The notes under the pieces: generated by a model
The model's input: the letters and a program-made list of their open reading frames with translations, nothing else
Database searches by the model: none
What the model was told of the DNA's origin: nothing
Made by a program: the position numbers and the translations under genes
Shown here: positions 1-7,685 of the stretch, piece after piece
Layout: every line of letters begins with the position of its first letter
Position numbering within the stretch: the first letter of the stretch is position 1
Source: an uncultured Eubacteriales bacterium
Lineage (GTDB): Bacteria > Bacillota > Clostridia > Oscillospirales > Acutalibacteraceae
Assembly (NCBI GenBank): GCA_910584745.1
Contig: CAJUDG010000008.1
Span: 47,065-111,064, forward strand
Direction of reading: 5' to 3'
DNA: 64,000 nt

Positions 1-60
1 TCCACGATGTCCCTCCGATTTCTCGGACAGGACATCGGGAGACGACTTAAAATATTAAAT
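1..60. repeat. 60-bp direct repeat, copy 1 (upstream of tRNA-Leu 5' half)
   Basis: It is nearly identical to 191-250, with one difference seen (aatatT versus aatatG). Both copies lie immediately upstream of a tRNA-Leu 5' end and both contain GATGTCCCTCC, a motif repeated near every att site here. The copy may be the end of a neighbouring tandem element or a duplicated tRNA upstream region. Confidence 0.85.
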
Positions 61-101
61 GCCGGAATGATGGAATTGGCAGACGTGCTGGACTCAAAAT
101 C
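61..101 (+). pseudogene. 5' half of a split tRNA-Leu (CAA)
   Basis: The sequence begins GCCGGAATGATGGAATTGGC, has a D arm and ends in the anticodon loop with CTCAAAATC. It is then interrupted by unrelated DNA. Joined to 18351-18396 it gives an 87-nt tRNA. In that tRNA the acceptor stem (GCCGGAA/TTCCGGC), anticodon stem (CTGGA/TCCAG), variable arm (GGTA/TACC) and T stem (GCGGG/CCCGC) all pair perfectly. This half therefore belonged to a functional gene split by the element. Confidence 0.88.
92..101. other. Left attachment core (ACTCAAAATC)
   Basis: This 10-bp core covers the anticodon loop of tRNA-Leu. Identical copies occur at 282-291, inside the intact tRNA, and at 18341-18350, at the right junction. 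Crossover in an anticodon loop is common for tyrosine integrases. What is unusual is that the incoming DNA does not restore the tRNA. Confidence 0.75.
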
Positions 102-130
102 TACTTCGCCGTTTCTTACCACTTTGGCGT

Positions 131-155
131 AAACCCTTGATTTTACGGGGGTTTT
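131..155 (+). terminator. Terminator-like AAACCC/GGGTTT hairpin, degenerate att-flank copy
   Basis: AAACCC, a 10-12 nt AT-rich loop, and GGGGGTTTTT form a hairpin with a T-run. The same AAACCCTTGATTT core recurs after the intact tRNA-Leu (354-376) and after the split tRNA 3' half (18413-18435). It thus marks every tRNA/att unit in the region. Confidence 0.55.
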
Positions 156-190
156 TGAAAACTGAATATGTAACTTGCTTTTAATGTCCC

Positions 191-250
191 TCCACGATGT
201 CCCTCCGATTTCTCGGACAGGACATCGGGAGACGACTTAAAATATGAAAT
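191..250. repeat. 60-bp direct repeat, copy 2 (upstream of intact tRNA-Leu)
   Basis: This is the second copy of 1-60. The segment 183-206 holds ATGTCCCTCC twice in direct orientation. Such paired motifs near an att core are what integrase arm-binding sites look like. The assignment rests on position and repetition only. Confidence 0.8.
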
Positions 251-337
251 GCCGGTGTGTCGGAATTGGCAGACGAGACAGACTCAAAATCTGTTATCCG
301 CAAGGGTGTGTGGGTTCGAGTCCCACCACCGGCACCA
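251..337 (+). tRNA. Intact tRNA-Leu (CAA)
   Basis: This is an 87-nt tRNA with encoded CCA. The acceptor stem is GCCGGTG/CACCGGC, the anticodon stem ACAGA/TCTGT encloses CTCAAAA (anticodon CAA, reads UUG), and the T stem is GTGGG/CCCAC. A long variable arm is present, as expected for leucine. It differs from the split tRNA-Leu in every stem, so it is not a repaired copy. It lies inside the left element end, next to the integrase, so it is probably element-borne. It could supply the tRNA function lost by insertion. Confidence 0.93.
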
Positions 338-480
338 GACCTTAACAGCTCGTAAACCCTTGATTTATCGGGGTTTGCGGGCTTTTCTTTATGCTCTGCG
401 CTCTTATGAATCGTCCCTCTCGTATCAGCAAAGTTGCCGTTTTCAGGCTGATTTTCGGAGGGACATTGGAGGGACATAGA
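338..480. repeat. tRNA-downstream repeat with terminator and arm-like sites, left copy
   Basis: About 140 bp that align closely with 18397-18539. The copy contains the AAACCC...GGGGTTT hairpin (354-376) and two direct copies of GGAGGGACAT (457-466 and 468-477). GGAGGGACAT is the reverse complement of the ATGTCCCTCC motif at 183-206 and 18166-18176. These are candidate integrase arm sites; the hairpin is also a plausible tRNA terminator. Confidence 0.75.
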
Positions 481-483
481 GCA

Positions 484-1677
484 TTATGCGGAGGGATATA
501 CGCCTAAAATTGCATTGGCAGACGCAACCTTTGAGGTAAAATTCAGGTGTGTATAAATGTTAGAGGTGGTGGAAATATCGCTGTGACCTAACCACTCCTG
601 AATTTCTTTCAGGCTGACCCCGTTTGCATACAGCAGGCTTGCGCAACTATGCCGCAAATCGTGGAAACGAATCTTCCGCATATCGTTCTTTTGCAGAATC
701 AACGGAAAATGCTGTGTGATATAGCCGGGTTTCACAAGCTCACCGATTTCGTTGACATAGATATAGTCGGTGTATTTTCTGCAATAAGATTTCCCGCACA
801 GCTTTCGGTTTAGTTCCTGTTCCGCTTTCAGACGGTGCAATAGTTCCTCAAACGGCGGGACAAGCGGTAGGCTGCGGTAGCTGGCCTTTGTCTTTGTCCG
901 ATCCTTTTGAATGATCTTGCTTTTGCCGTCTATGGTCGCCTGCGTGACCGTATGGCGAATGGTGATCGTTTTCTTCTTAAAATCAATCGCGTCCCACTTT
1001 AAGCCAACCGCTTCACTCCGGCGCAGTCCGTAAAATGCACCGAGGATAACACCAAGCTCTATGGGGTCGCCTTTGACGATTTCAAAAAGACGGTTTAATT
1101 CTTCTTCCTCGTAAACGCTGCCGACAAACTTTTCTTTCTTCGGCCGTTCAATGCGATCCGCAGGGTTTGTATCAATCAGACCGAGTTTGAAAGCGTGCTG
1201 TAAGGCTTTACGGATATTGGCGTGGCGGTGTATGACCGTGTTTGCGGAAACGCCCCGCACCGTCAATTCGTAGGTGTAGTAATCCTGTATGTGCTTCGGC
1301 GTGACCTCGCATAGAGCCAATCCGGGGTGATGTTCCTCGAAATACGGAATGATTTTGCTTTTGATTCCCATTGCATACGCCCCGTAGGTCGTTTCCTCTA
1401 CATTCTTCTTTGTCATTTCCAGCCAGTCGAGCAGAAAAGCAGTAAAAAGGATTGTCCCAACAGGAGCTTTTCCTGTACTGCGTTCAATGGCTCTTGCTTC
1501 TAACTCGGCTTCTTTGGCGGCGCGGGCCTCGGAGAGCATTTTTTCGGCACGCTTTTTGTTTCCCTTTACCGTTAGACCCGTGGATTTGGACGGCGTGTGC
1601 CGTTTGCCGTATTCGTCCACATAGTTCAGTACCATATGATAGTACCCGTTTTTTTCTCGCAGATGTCCTGCTACCAT
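484..1677 (-). CDS. int: Tyrosine recombinase/integrase of the ICE
   Basis: This 397-residue site-specific recombinase integrates and excises the element. An N-terminal arm-binding domain (about 1-65) is followed by a SAM-like core-binding domain (about 70-180) and the catalytic domain. The expected residues are visible: Arg in FYGLRRSEAVGLKW, His339/Arg342 in HDLRH, His365 in WLGHSD and nucleophile Tyr375 in NIYTHL. Length and motifs fit the Tn916-like family. The gene reads towards the att end and stops a few bases from the arm-like repeats, the usual ICE position. It is intact, so excision may still be possible. Confidence 0.95.
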   Translation of the reverse strand: MVAGHLREKNGYYHMVLNYVDEYGKRHTPSKSTGLTVKGNKKRAEKMLSEARAAKEAELEARAIERSTGKAPVGTILFTAFLLDWLEMTKKNVEETTYGAYAMGIKSKIIPYFEEHHPGLALCEVTPKHIQDYYTYELTVRGVSANTVIHRHANIRKALQHAFKLGLIDTNPADRIERPKKEKFVGSVYEEEELNRLFEIVKGDPIELGVILGAFYGLRRSEAVGLKWDAIDFKKKTITIRHTVTQATIDGKSKIIQKDRTKTKASYRSLPLVPPFEELLHRLKAEQELNRKLCGKSYCRKYTDYIYVNEIGELVKPGYITQHFPLILQKNDMRKIRFHDLRHSCASLLYANGVSLKEIQEWLGHSDISTTSNIYTHLNFTSKVASANAILGVYPSA

Positions 1678-1776
1678 AATAAAACCTCCTTTGAATGGTA
1701 CAGCGTAGATTCATCTGCCATTGACATTTATATTGTAGCAGAAAGAACCTCATAGGCCAAATGTGCAAACGAGGTT

Positions 1777-1995
1777 TTACGCAGTAGATTTTTCTATCAG
1801 TTCCAAGTATTCCAGAATGTTGAACTTCGGGATTCGATAACGGCGACCGACAATAAAACTCTTAATCTTGCCGGATTTCAAAAGCCGATAAGCGGTTTTG
1901 TCGCAGATACCTCCGAGCATTTCACACATTTGCTCAACATTGACTACATCGGGATAATCCGTAAATAACAGCTTGTAGGCTGTCTGTGATTCCAT
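1777..1995 (-). CDS. Excisionase-like helix-turn-helix protein
   Basis: This 72-residue protein is a MerR/excisionase-type winged helix (HTH_17-like). The core runs from YPDVVNVEQMCEMLGG to YRIPKFNILEYL. Such proteins bend DNA at att sites and bias the integrase towards excision. It lies just upstream of int on the same strand, the standard xis position. It is homologous to the 80-residue protein at 17802-18044 at the other end of the element (shared YPDVV, MLGGI and IPK patterns). That leaves open which one is the true directionality factor. Confidence 0.8.
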   Translation of the reverse strand: MESQTAYKLLFTDYPDVVNVEQMCEMLGGICDKTAYRLLKSGKIKSFIVGRRYRIPKFNILEYLELIEKSTA

Positions 1996-2006
1996 AGGCA
2001 GCCTCC

Positions 2007-2531
2007 TTAACGGTTCTTCGGGATAATCTCATAGTCATATCCTTTTCGCTGATTACAATAGGTGCAGGTGTCTTTCTCTGTCTGCTGCGGGTCGATTTTG
2101 CGTAAAGAATAAGCGCCTGTACCGTAGAAATTGTCGGCACAAACGCTGCAAAGGCAAAGGATTAACTTTTTTGGCACGCTCTCGATCAGACCGATACTGA
2201 CTGCCAGAGCATGATTGATACCGTGAATATGCTTTTCGGATAAGTGGCCGATGAAATCCCTCAAGCGGCGTTTATCCACGGTTCGCAGTTGTTCCAAAAG
2301 AACGATAGAGGGCAGTTCCAAGCCGTTTTCGGCGTCGATGTAATAATGGGTAGGTAATTTCGGCTTCGCGTCCTTTTTGCTTGTTATAGAAGCGATAATC
2401 ACCGTAGGGCTGTGCTTGTTGCCGACATTGTTCTGAATGATAACGACGGGACGGCAGCCCTCCTGTTCCGAACCGATCCCTTGTCCCAAATCGGCGTAAT
2501 ACATATCGCCTCGTAAATATGTGTGATTCAT
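2007..2531 (-). CDS. PemK/MazF-family toxin with cysteine-rich C-terminal tail
   Basis: The protein has 174 residues. Residues 1-115 match the MazF/PemK endoribonuclease fold: an N-terminal LRGDMYYADLGQGIGSEQ, then RPVVIIQN, and the later LLEQLRTVDKRRL. MazF proteins are normally about 110-120 residues. Here a tail of about 55 residues adds two CxxC pairs (CSVC and CTYC), which look like a zinc ribbon. No antitoxin ORF of the usual kind lies directly upstream; the excisionase-like gene is 11 bp downstream. It may stabilise the element or regulate mRNA. The fold is secure, but toxicity and a partner are not shown. Confidence 0.82.
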   Translation of the reverse strand: MNHTYLRGDMYYADLGQGIGSEQEGCRPVVIIQNNVGNKHSPTVIIASITSKKDAKPKLPTHYYIDAENGLELPSIVLLEQLRTVDKRRLRDFIGHLSEKHIHGINHALAVSIGLIESVPKKLILCLCSVCADNFYGTGAYSLRKIDPQQTEKDTCTYCNQRKGYDYEIIPKNR

Positions 2532-3100
2532 AGTGTTATGACCTCCTTTGAATTTTAGGCGGTAATTCGCCTATGTAGAGGTCAAAGGCAGAACAGAATT
2601 AAGGTCGGGAAGATACAAACAATTCTCCGTTTCAGTAGACCCGTCCTGCCGCTTGACCTTGTATAAAGAAACAATCCAATTTGTCCTCGACACCCCGGAT
2701 TGCTGCGGGAAGTCATCAAACGGCTGGCGGCTTGTCAGCTCCACGGGAATCTCACCCCCGGCAGGTTCTCTGTCGGCTGCTCTCATTGCCTACGACGGCT
2801 CACGCACGAAAAACGCTTCAACGCTCGGACTGTGACTGAACAGGAGTATCATTGTCCCTATTGCCTGTCGTCGCCATATCGGGAGCCGCCCGATACTCAT
2901 AGCCGACTGTTAATCGCTCCCTGCGGGAAACGAAAGCCAAAGACCAAATAATCAAAGTAGGTGAAATCTCGTTGCTTTCTTTTCCGCAGATCGTGGCGCA
3001 GCCGCTAATGTGGCTTATGCTTTCACAATAGCAATAGGAATGTGTTTGATGAATGGGTATTCAGTTGTCAAAGGACACGCCCATTCACCGCATAAAGCGG
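2532..3100. other. Intergenic stretch without a confident gene
   Basis: The segment lies between the MazF-like gene and the sigma-like gene. A short inverted repeat (GGCG..CGCC) lies at 2560-2576. Several overlapping short ORFs exist on both strands and none has a clear family. The best is a plus-strand ORF at 2700-2951, listed separately. Confidence 0.5.
2700..2951 (+). CDS. Possible small zinc-ribbon-like protein (uncertain)
   Basis: This 83-residue ORF has CSHC near residue 28 and CPYC near residue 53. Two CxxC knuckles about 25 residues apart would suit a zinc ribbon. It opposes its neighbours, has no convincing ribosome-binding site and overlaps a minus-strand ORF at 2571-2786 of similar quality. 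I cannot assign a family. It may be a chance ORF or a gene remnant. Confidence 0.22.
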   Translation: MLREVIKRLAACQLHGNLTPGRFSVGCSHCLRRLTHEKRFNARTVTEQEYHCPYCLSSPYREPPDTHSRLLIAPCGKRKPKTK

Positions 3101-3142
3101 AAAACAGGCAGAGAGTTTTCGTATCTCTCTGTCTGTTTCCTC
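3101..3142 (-). terminator. Terminator after the sigma-like gene
   Basis: An imperfect inverted repeat of about 14 bp (ACAGGCAGAGAG / CTCTCTGTCTGT) around a 9-nt loop is followed on the minus strand by a short T-rich run. It lies about 25 bp beyond the stop of the 3167-3637 gene. Confidence 0.6.
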
Positions 3143-3166
3143 ACTAATCAGGGATTGTTCAACCAC

Positions 3167-3637
3167 CTATTCCAAAATTTTTTTCAATCTTTTTTCTGCT
3201 GCCGTTATGGATTTTCCAACGGCTTGAAAAGTACACCCCTCCTTGTCTGCGATTTGTGCGTATGTAAGTCCCTTAAAGTAATACAGCACAAGCCGCCGTC
3301 TTTGTGTTTCGGGCAGTTGTTCCATAGCTTTATGGAGTGCTTCATACCGCAAGTTGCGAAAAACGGTTTCCTCCACCGATTCGGGGAGCATAGCTGCCCG
3401 GTCATATAGAGAACCCTCGGTAAGCTCCGAATGTTCGTAGTGCCTGTCCCATTCATTGAGAATAGAAAGATCGTACAGTTCAAAGCGATTCATTACCTCA
3501 AACAGTTCTCTTGTTATCTGAAATTCCTGCCATACGCCTTGTCCGTCCCAAAAGGAAAGAAAATGCTTGTCCTCTTTTTCGGTAAGCGTATAGGGATTGT
3601 ATTTGTCTTTTCTGCGTTTCGGACGCTTCTCGTCCAT
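3167..3637 (-). CDS. Sigma-70-like factor of the ICE
   Basis: This 156-residue protein ends in a region-4-type helix-turn-helix: LPETQRRRLVLYYFKGLTYAQIA, then FQAVGKSITAAEKRLKKIL. The N-terminal half is basic and then acidic and resembles no full sigma region 2, so it is a short regulator of the kind found in many Firmicutes ICEs. A good GGAGG site precedes ATG at 3637. A role in switching on element transcription is likely but inferred. Confidence 0.8.
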   Translation of the reverse strand: MDEKRPKRRKDKYNPYTLTEKEDKHFLSFWDGQGVWQEFQITRELFEVMNRFELYDLSILNEWDRHYEHSELTEGSLYDRAAMLPESVEETVFRNLRYEALHKAMEQLPETQRRRLVLYYFKGLTYAQIADKEGCTFQAVGKSITAAEKRLKKILE

Positions 3638-4201
3638 AGTCGTTTACCTCCGATCAATCTGAATTTTTTTGAGATTCAGATTGACACGGAGGGCTGCGGC
3701 CGCTATGGAATAGCAGGAAACGGCATATTATGACAAACAAAGAACGCACCCACTTTACAGCGGGTGCGTCATTTTGTAGAGGACTGCCATATATTAGTTT
3801 GTATGGACTGAATAAGCAAAACGGTGTCGAACAAAAAAATACCGCAATCCCCGTAAGGACTGCGGTATGTATGAATGGATATTTATGTTTTCTGCTGGGT
3901 GGCGTTTTGCGCGGTTCAATTTCTCTATATTTCATTTTATCCCTTTTGAGGGGATAAGCCGACAGGCATTTTCAGTTTCCCCTATCCGTTTTGTAGATAA
4001 AGGAATTATACTGTATGAAAAGGAGATTTCACCGAGAGATAACCGAGATTACGCCGAGAAATATCGCAAGTTCAGACAATAGGCGAACGCAAAGTGTCAT
4101 ACCAACGCACATTATGGAAAGCCGTTGAAGAAACACTCGAAATATCAACCGAAAAAGGAAAAGCAGTAGCCCGATGAAACAGACTGCTGCTTAAAACCAT
4201 T
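3638..4201. other. Non-coding stretch with hairpins and a possible coding remnant
   Basis: Three inverted repeats occur: 3742-3769 (ACGCACCC/GGGTGCGT followed by TCATTTT, terminator-like), 3841-3866 (ACCGCA/TGCGGT) and 3938-3955 (ATCCC/GGGAT). At about 4045-4178 a plus-strand frame reads like protein (QTIGERKVSYQRTLWKAVEE) but has no start codon. It may be the remnant of a lost gene. I see no intact gene. Confidence 0.4.
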
Positions 4202-4624
4202 TTAATTATACTGAAACCGATACCCGACATCCCGAATACTCTCTATTTGATAAGCGGGGTCTTTGTCGGTATCAATAAGTTTTTTGCGAAGATTACGGAC
4301 ATGAAAACCGATGCTTTCCCGTTCGCCACCCGAAGAAAAATCCCCCCATACCTTTTCATAGATTTGGTCGTAGGTTAGCACACGGTTCTTATTTGCCACC
4401 AGCAAACAGAGTATATCATATTCCTTTGCCGTCAATGAAATTTCGCGTCCGTCGCTTATAATCTTCCTGCGAGCCAGATTTATTTCAAGTCCGGGGAATG
4501 ATATTATCGGCTCGTCACGGAGTTCCCATTTTTCTATGTCGGGGTGGCGTGACAAAAAGGATAAAATATCCTCAAAAGCGGAACTGTCACGCTCGGTCAG
4601 TTCTAATATAATGATTTGTCCGAT
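4202..4624 (-). CDS. Winged-helix (OmpR/PhoB-type) regulator with a lost canonical start
   Basis: The C-terminal about 100 residues form an OmpR/PhoB DNA-binding domain (EISLTAKEYDILCLLV, then HVRNLRKKLI and VGYRF). There is no receiver domain. The first in-frame standard start is TTG at 4555, without a ribosome-binding site. The open frame continues upstream with protein-like sequence (IGQIIILELTERDSSAFEDI) to ATC at 4624-4622, exactly 6 nt after GGAGGT (4636-4631). I therefore infer that the original ATG mutated to ATC. Either AUC is used inefficiently or a shortened protein starts at TTG 4555. The gene regulated is unknown. Confidence 0.7.
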   Translation of the reverse strand: MGQIIILELTERDSSAFEDILSFLSRHPDIEKWELRDEPIISFPGLEINLARRKIISDGREISLTAKEYDILCLLVANKNRVLTYDQIYEKVWGDFSSGGERESIGFHVRNLRKKLIDTDKDPAYQIESIRDVGYRFQYN

Positions 4625-4688
4625 ACTATCACCTCCCCGTATTCCTTTTATATCTTATTGTAATAGCGTAGTTTTAAGAGATTTAATG

Positions 4689-5234
4689 TTAGAATTTATC
4701 TGCCAAGGCAGCCGCTTGAGTACAGCCGTCGGTTTTATCAATGTCGCCAACATTGACAACTGCCGGAATCATTACTGTCCCCACCATTTTCCAATTTAAC
4801 AATTCGGCAGACCGTTCTATTGGAATGCGAACACCATCAAAAACGGATTCATCATTTTCCTCGCAACAGGAAATCAGTGCACATTCTTTACCCGAAATAT
4901 CAACCTTTGCATTATAGAATGAAAACAGTTTGTCAATTACTGCTTTAATCTGTGACGGAATTGAGTACCAGTAAACAGGCATAGAAAACACGATTGCGTC
5001 TGCTTCCTGAATAGCAGGGGCTATGGTGTTAAAATCATCATTAAAAGAGCAGGCTTTCCCTGTCTTAAAACAAGTTTCGCAAGCACGACACCCGCCTACA
5101 TTCATTGAAGCAATATCAAATCGGGTTATTATATGTCCCTTTTTCTCTGCCGCCTTGATAAAAGCCTCTGTCATGGCAAGACTGTTCCCTTTTTTGCGTG
5201 GGCTACCTGTGATTACTACTATTTTTTTGCTCAT
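4689..5234 (-). CDS. NADPH-dependent FMN reductase / flavodoxin-like oxidoreductase
   Basis: This 181-residue flavodoxin-fold protein starts VVITGSPRKKGNS, the phosphate-binding loop for FMN. It continues with GCRACETCFKTG, the cysteine segment typical of the iron-sulfur flavoprotein / multimeric flavodoxin group, and with MPVYWYSIPSQIKAVIDK. It probably reduces quinones, metals or small electrophiles using NAD(P)H. It is divergent from an HxlR regulator 144 bp away, a common pairing for redox-responsive genes. This looks like cargo rather than ICE machinery. Confidence 0.85.
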   Translation of the reverse strand: MSKKIVVITGSPRKKGNSLAMTEAFIKAAEKKGHIITRFDIASMNVGGCRACETCFKTGKACSFNDDFNTIAPAIQEADAIVFSMPVYWYSIPSQIKAVIDKLFSFYNAKVDISGKECALISCCEENDESVFDGVRIPIERSAELLNWKMVGTVMIPAVVNVGDIDKTDGCTQAAALADKF

Positions 5235-5378
5235 AAAATTATCCTCCTTTTATTGCGGGATTGACTTTTCCCTTGTAAGATATTATAATTATAGCATGAA
5301 TGAAATCAAAAGCAAGTACGCACATTTAAGTAATATACTAACATAATGGTTATATACTATCAGAAAGGAAAGTTTAAA

Positions 5379-5711
5379 ATGAGTGAACGCATTATTTCAA
5401 ATGAATGTTTTAGAAGTACAGGATTCAGTTACACTCTATCACTAATCAGCGGGAAGTATAAAATGACTATATTGTATGTCTTAGCAGAGTTTGGTATTGT
5501 CCGATTTAATGAAATGAAAAAATATATAGGAGAAATTTCTTATAAAACATTGAGTTCTACCTTAAAAGAATTGGAGGCAGATAAATTAGTTAATAGGAAA
5601 GAATACCCGCAAATCCCACCTAAAGTGGAATATAGTCTTACGGAGCGTGGACAATCGTTGATCCCCATTCTAAATGCAATGTGTTATTGGGGCGAAAGTA
5701 ACGAGTTATAA
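5379..5711 (+). CDS. HxlR-family transcriptional regulator
   Basis: This 110-residue winged-helix protein has the HxlR features: the early Cys (ISNECFRSTGFSYTLSLISGKYKM), then RFNEMKKYIGEISYKTLSSTLKELEAD and RKEYPQIPPKVEYSLTERGQSLIPIL. ATG 5379 is chosen because AAAGGAAAG lies at proper spacing; an upstream in-frame ATG at 5346 lacks one. It faces away from the flavoprotein gene and probably represses it, with Cys as a redox or aldehyde sensor by family analogy. Confidence 0.88.
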   Translation: MSERIISNECFRSTGFSYTLSLISGKYKMTILYVLAEFGIVRFNEMKKYIGEISYKTLSSTLKELEADKLVNRKEYPQIPPKVEYSLTERGQSLIPILNAMCYWGESNEL

Positions 5712-5714
5712 GGA

Positions 5715-5750
5715 AAACAGGCTGAAATCGTTTCGGATTTCAGCCTGTTT
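5715..5750 (+). terminator. Strong terminator hairpin after hxlR
   Basis: A perfect 15-bp stem (AAACAGGCTGAAATC / GATTTCAGCCTGTTT) has a 6-nt loop and is followed by a T-rich run. It also lies in front of the stop of the opposing DUF1349 gene. Confidence 0.9.
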
Positions 5751-5771
5751 GGTTCTTAAGGATAAATTGTA

Positions 5772-6362
5772 TCACTCGCCCATTCGGATATTTTTTACTG
5801 TTTTATGCTCTAAAGTGAGATCGGAATAAATCCTTACGCCTCCATTTCCAACAGGTGCCTGTGCCAGTAGCCCAACTTTCACGCTGTCACTTGCCGGTAT
5901 ATTAAAGAATCTCATCATATAAAAATTCACGCCGTCAACAGAGTAGTGAAATGCAAATGAGTTTCCACATCTGCATACTTGAAGCCAAGCTGTATTACTG
6001 TCAATATTGCATCCGTTAGCGTCATCGCATTCTCCGTTTCTTGCGACAACACTAACCGCAGCGTGTGTTCCAAAATCTGTCATTTCAAAACACGCTTTTG
6101 CCCAATTTTTCATATCCTGCATTACCATAATGGAAGCGGAATCATAAGTATCCTTAAAATCGTGCGACACTTTTACCCGCATTACAAAATCTCCGGAAAC
6201 TTCGGTGTAATAGAAAGGGGCGTTGCATAAAGATTCCGGCGTAACTCCTTCCTCGCTGATTGAACCGTTGTTAAAGAAAAAATCACTTTGTGCGGGAGCA
6301 AACATTTCTATTCTGTTTCCTTCCTCTTTAACTCGTCCTTCGTTTAACCATTTAAAATTCAT
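5772..6362 (-). CDS. DUF1349 domain protein
   Basis: This 196-residue protein of the concanavalin-like DUF1349 family carries the family's FFFNNG, DFVMRVKVSHDFKDTYDSAS and SVDGVNFYMMRFF stretches. These proteins are predicted to bind sugars; some are annotated as enolase-regulation-like, without proof. A good AGGAGG site precedes ATG 6362. It is 14 bp after the MFS transporter on the same strand, so the two form an operon, with a divergent AraC regulator upstream. The set looks like a sugar or glycoconjugate uptake cassette. Confidence 0.85.
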   Translation of the reverse strand: MNFKWLNEGRVKEEGNRIEMFAPAQSDFFFNNGSISEEGVTPESLCNAPFYYTEVSGDFVMRVKVSHDFKDTYDSASIMVMQDMKNWAKACFEMTDFGTHAAVSVVARNGECDDANGCNIDSNTAWLQVCRCGNSFAFHYSVDGVNFYMMRFFNIPASDSVKVGLLAQAPVGNGGVRIYSDLTLEHKTVKNIRMGE

Positions 6363-6376
6363 AATGTAAGTCCTCC

Positions 6377-7570
6377 TTATGTTTTATTTGTATCTTTTCT
6401 TCGCATACCTTTCAGTATGAAAAGCGATATGATAAGTATTAGCGGGAATATGCATCCTGTAAGCATTCCCATTTGTAAATTATTATTTGAGCTTTGGGTG
6501 ACTGCACCAACAATACTTGGGCCCAGCATTCCGCCCAAATCACCCGACATAGCAAGCAAAGCAAACATTGCAGTTCCTCCCGTCGGAATGCGAGCAGAGC
6601 ATATACTGATAGCGCCGGGCCACATAATCCCTACTGAAAAACCGCACATAATACAGCCTATCAGGCCTATAATGGGGTTACTTGATACAGAAGCTGCGAT
6701 ATAGCATATCAGGCAAAGACCACCGGAGCCTAACATAAATTTTGTCAAATCCAGTTTTTCACCGTATTTTCCATAAATAACACGGCTTATACCCATAGTT
6801 ACTGCAAACATACAAGGACCGGCTAAATCTCCAACAGCCTTTGATAATCCCAAAGCCGATTCTGCAAATGCAGAAGCCCATTGCGCCATAGATAGCTCCG
6901 AAGCACCTGCGCATATCATTAGGATAATCGCAATCCAAAATAGCGGGATGCGAAGCAAGCTGCTTGTTTTCATTCCTTTTCCATCTTCTGTAATATGTTC
7001 AATAGGGCAAGTAGCAAAATTAAAAGCGTTATATATCGGAATCAACGCCCATATGCAAGCAAGCCATTTCCAATTATCCGTTCCGAAAACTGCGAAAAAA
7101 ATGGTAGATATAAGTATAACGCCTACCGAACCCCAGCAATAAAATGAATGTAACAGGCTCATAGTGGCTTCCTTGTGTTCAAAAGGACAAGCCTCTACAA
7201 TAGGACTGCAAAGCACTTCAATCAGGCCGCTGCCCAAAGCATAAACAATTACACTTAACATTATGCCTATAAACGGATCGGGCAAAAATTCAGGCAGAAA
7301 GGCTAATCCTACAAGACCAGTTGCGGAAAACACCTCTGAAGCTACAACACATTTACGATACCCTATGCGATCTACAAATTGTGCACATAAAACATCCACA
7401 ACGAGTTGTGCAAGAAAAAACACCCCCGATATAAGGGCGATTTTCCCTAACGGTATATTATAATCATTATGAAATTTCAAAAACAATAGTGGAGCGAAAT
7501 TAGCTGCGATTGCTTGTGTGATAAATCCTAAATAACAAGCTTTTAATGTTTTTTTATAATTTTTAGCCAT
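6377..7570 (-). CDS. MFS transporter
   Basis: The protein has about 397 residues and 12 predicted membrane segments. The loop 2-3 signature appears as DVLCAQFVDRIGYRK, and a second-half equivalent as GKYGEKLDLTKF. It most resembles the sugar/fucose-type MFS group, but the substrate cannot be read from sequence. ATG 7570 (MAKNYKK) is chosen because GAGGAAAG precedes it; the frame stays open to an upstream ATG at 7615 with no ribosome-binding site. It is co-transcribed with the DUF1349 gene and divergent from the AraC regulator. Confidence 0.85.
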   Translation of the reverse strand: MAKNYKKTLKACYLGFITQAIAANFAPLLFLKFHNDYNIPLGKIALISGVFFLAQLVVDVLCAQFVDRIGYRKCVVASEVFSATGLVGLAFLPEFLPDPFIGIMLSVIVYALGSGLIEVLCSPIVEACPFEHKEATMSLLHSFYCWGSVGVILISTIFFAVFGTDNWKWLACIWALIPIYNAFNFATCPIEHITEDGKGMKTSSLLRIPLFWIAIILMICAGASELSMAQWASAFAESALGLSKAVGDLAGPCMFAVTMGISRVIYGKYGEKLDLTKFMLGSGGLCLICYIAASVSSNPIIGLIGCIMCGFSVGIMWPGAISICSARIPTGGTAMFALLAMSGDLGGMLGPSIVGAVTQSSNNNLQMGMLTGCIFPLILIISLFILKGMRRKDTNKT

Positions 7571-7685
7571 ATTGACTTTCCTCATTTCCGGCAGTATAAT
7601 TAAATTATATCGCATTATCTTCTAATGTTAAAGCCACTATTTCACAATTTTATTATACAATATCCTAAAAATGGGGAGAAACCTG

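Noticed and set aside
511..525. TTGGCAGACG at the 3' end of int resembles the tRNA-Leu D arm, which could suggest another att site.
   Set aside because: It lies within the conserved integrase coding sequence, is only about 10 bp long and has no ACTCAAAATC core.
2571..2786. Minus-strand 71-codon ORF in the gap after the MazF-like gene.
   Set aside because: It has no clear ribosome-binding site and no domain, and it competes with an equally weak plus-strand ORF. Left as uncertain non-coding.
3867..4082. Plus-strand ORF of 71 codons between the sigma-like gene and the winged-helix gene.
   Set aside because: It runs through two hairpins, has no family match I recognise and no convincing start site.
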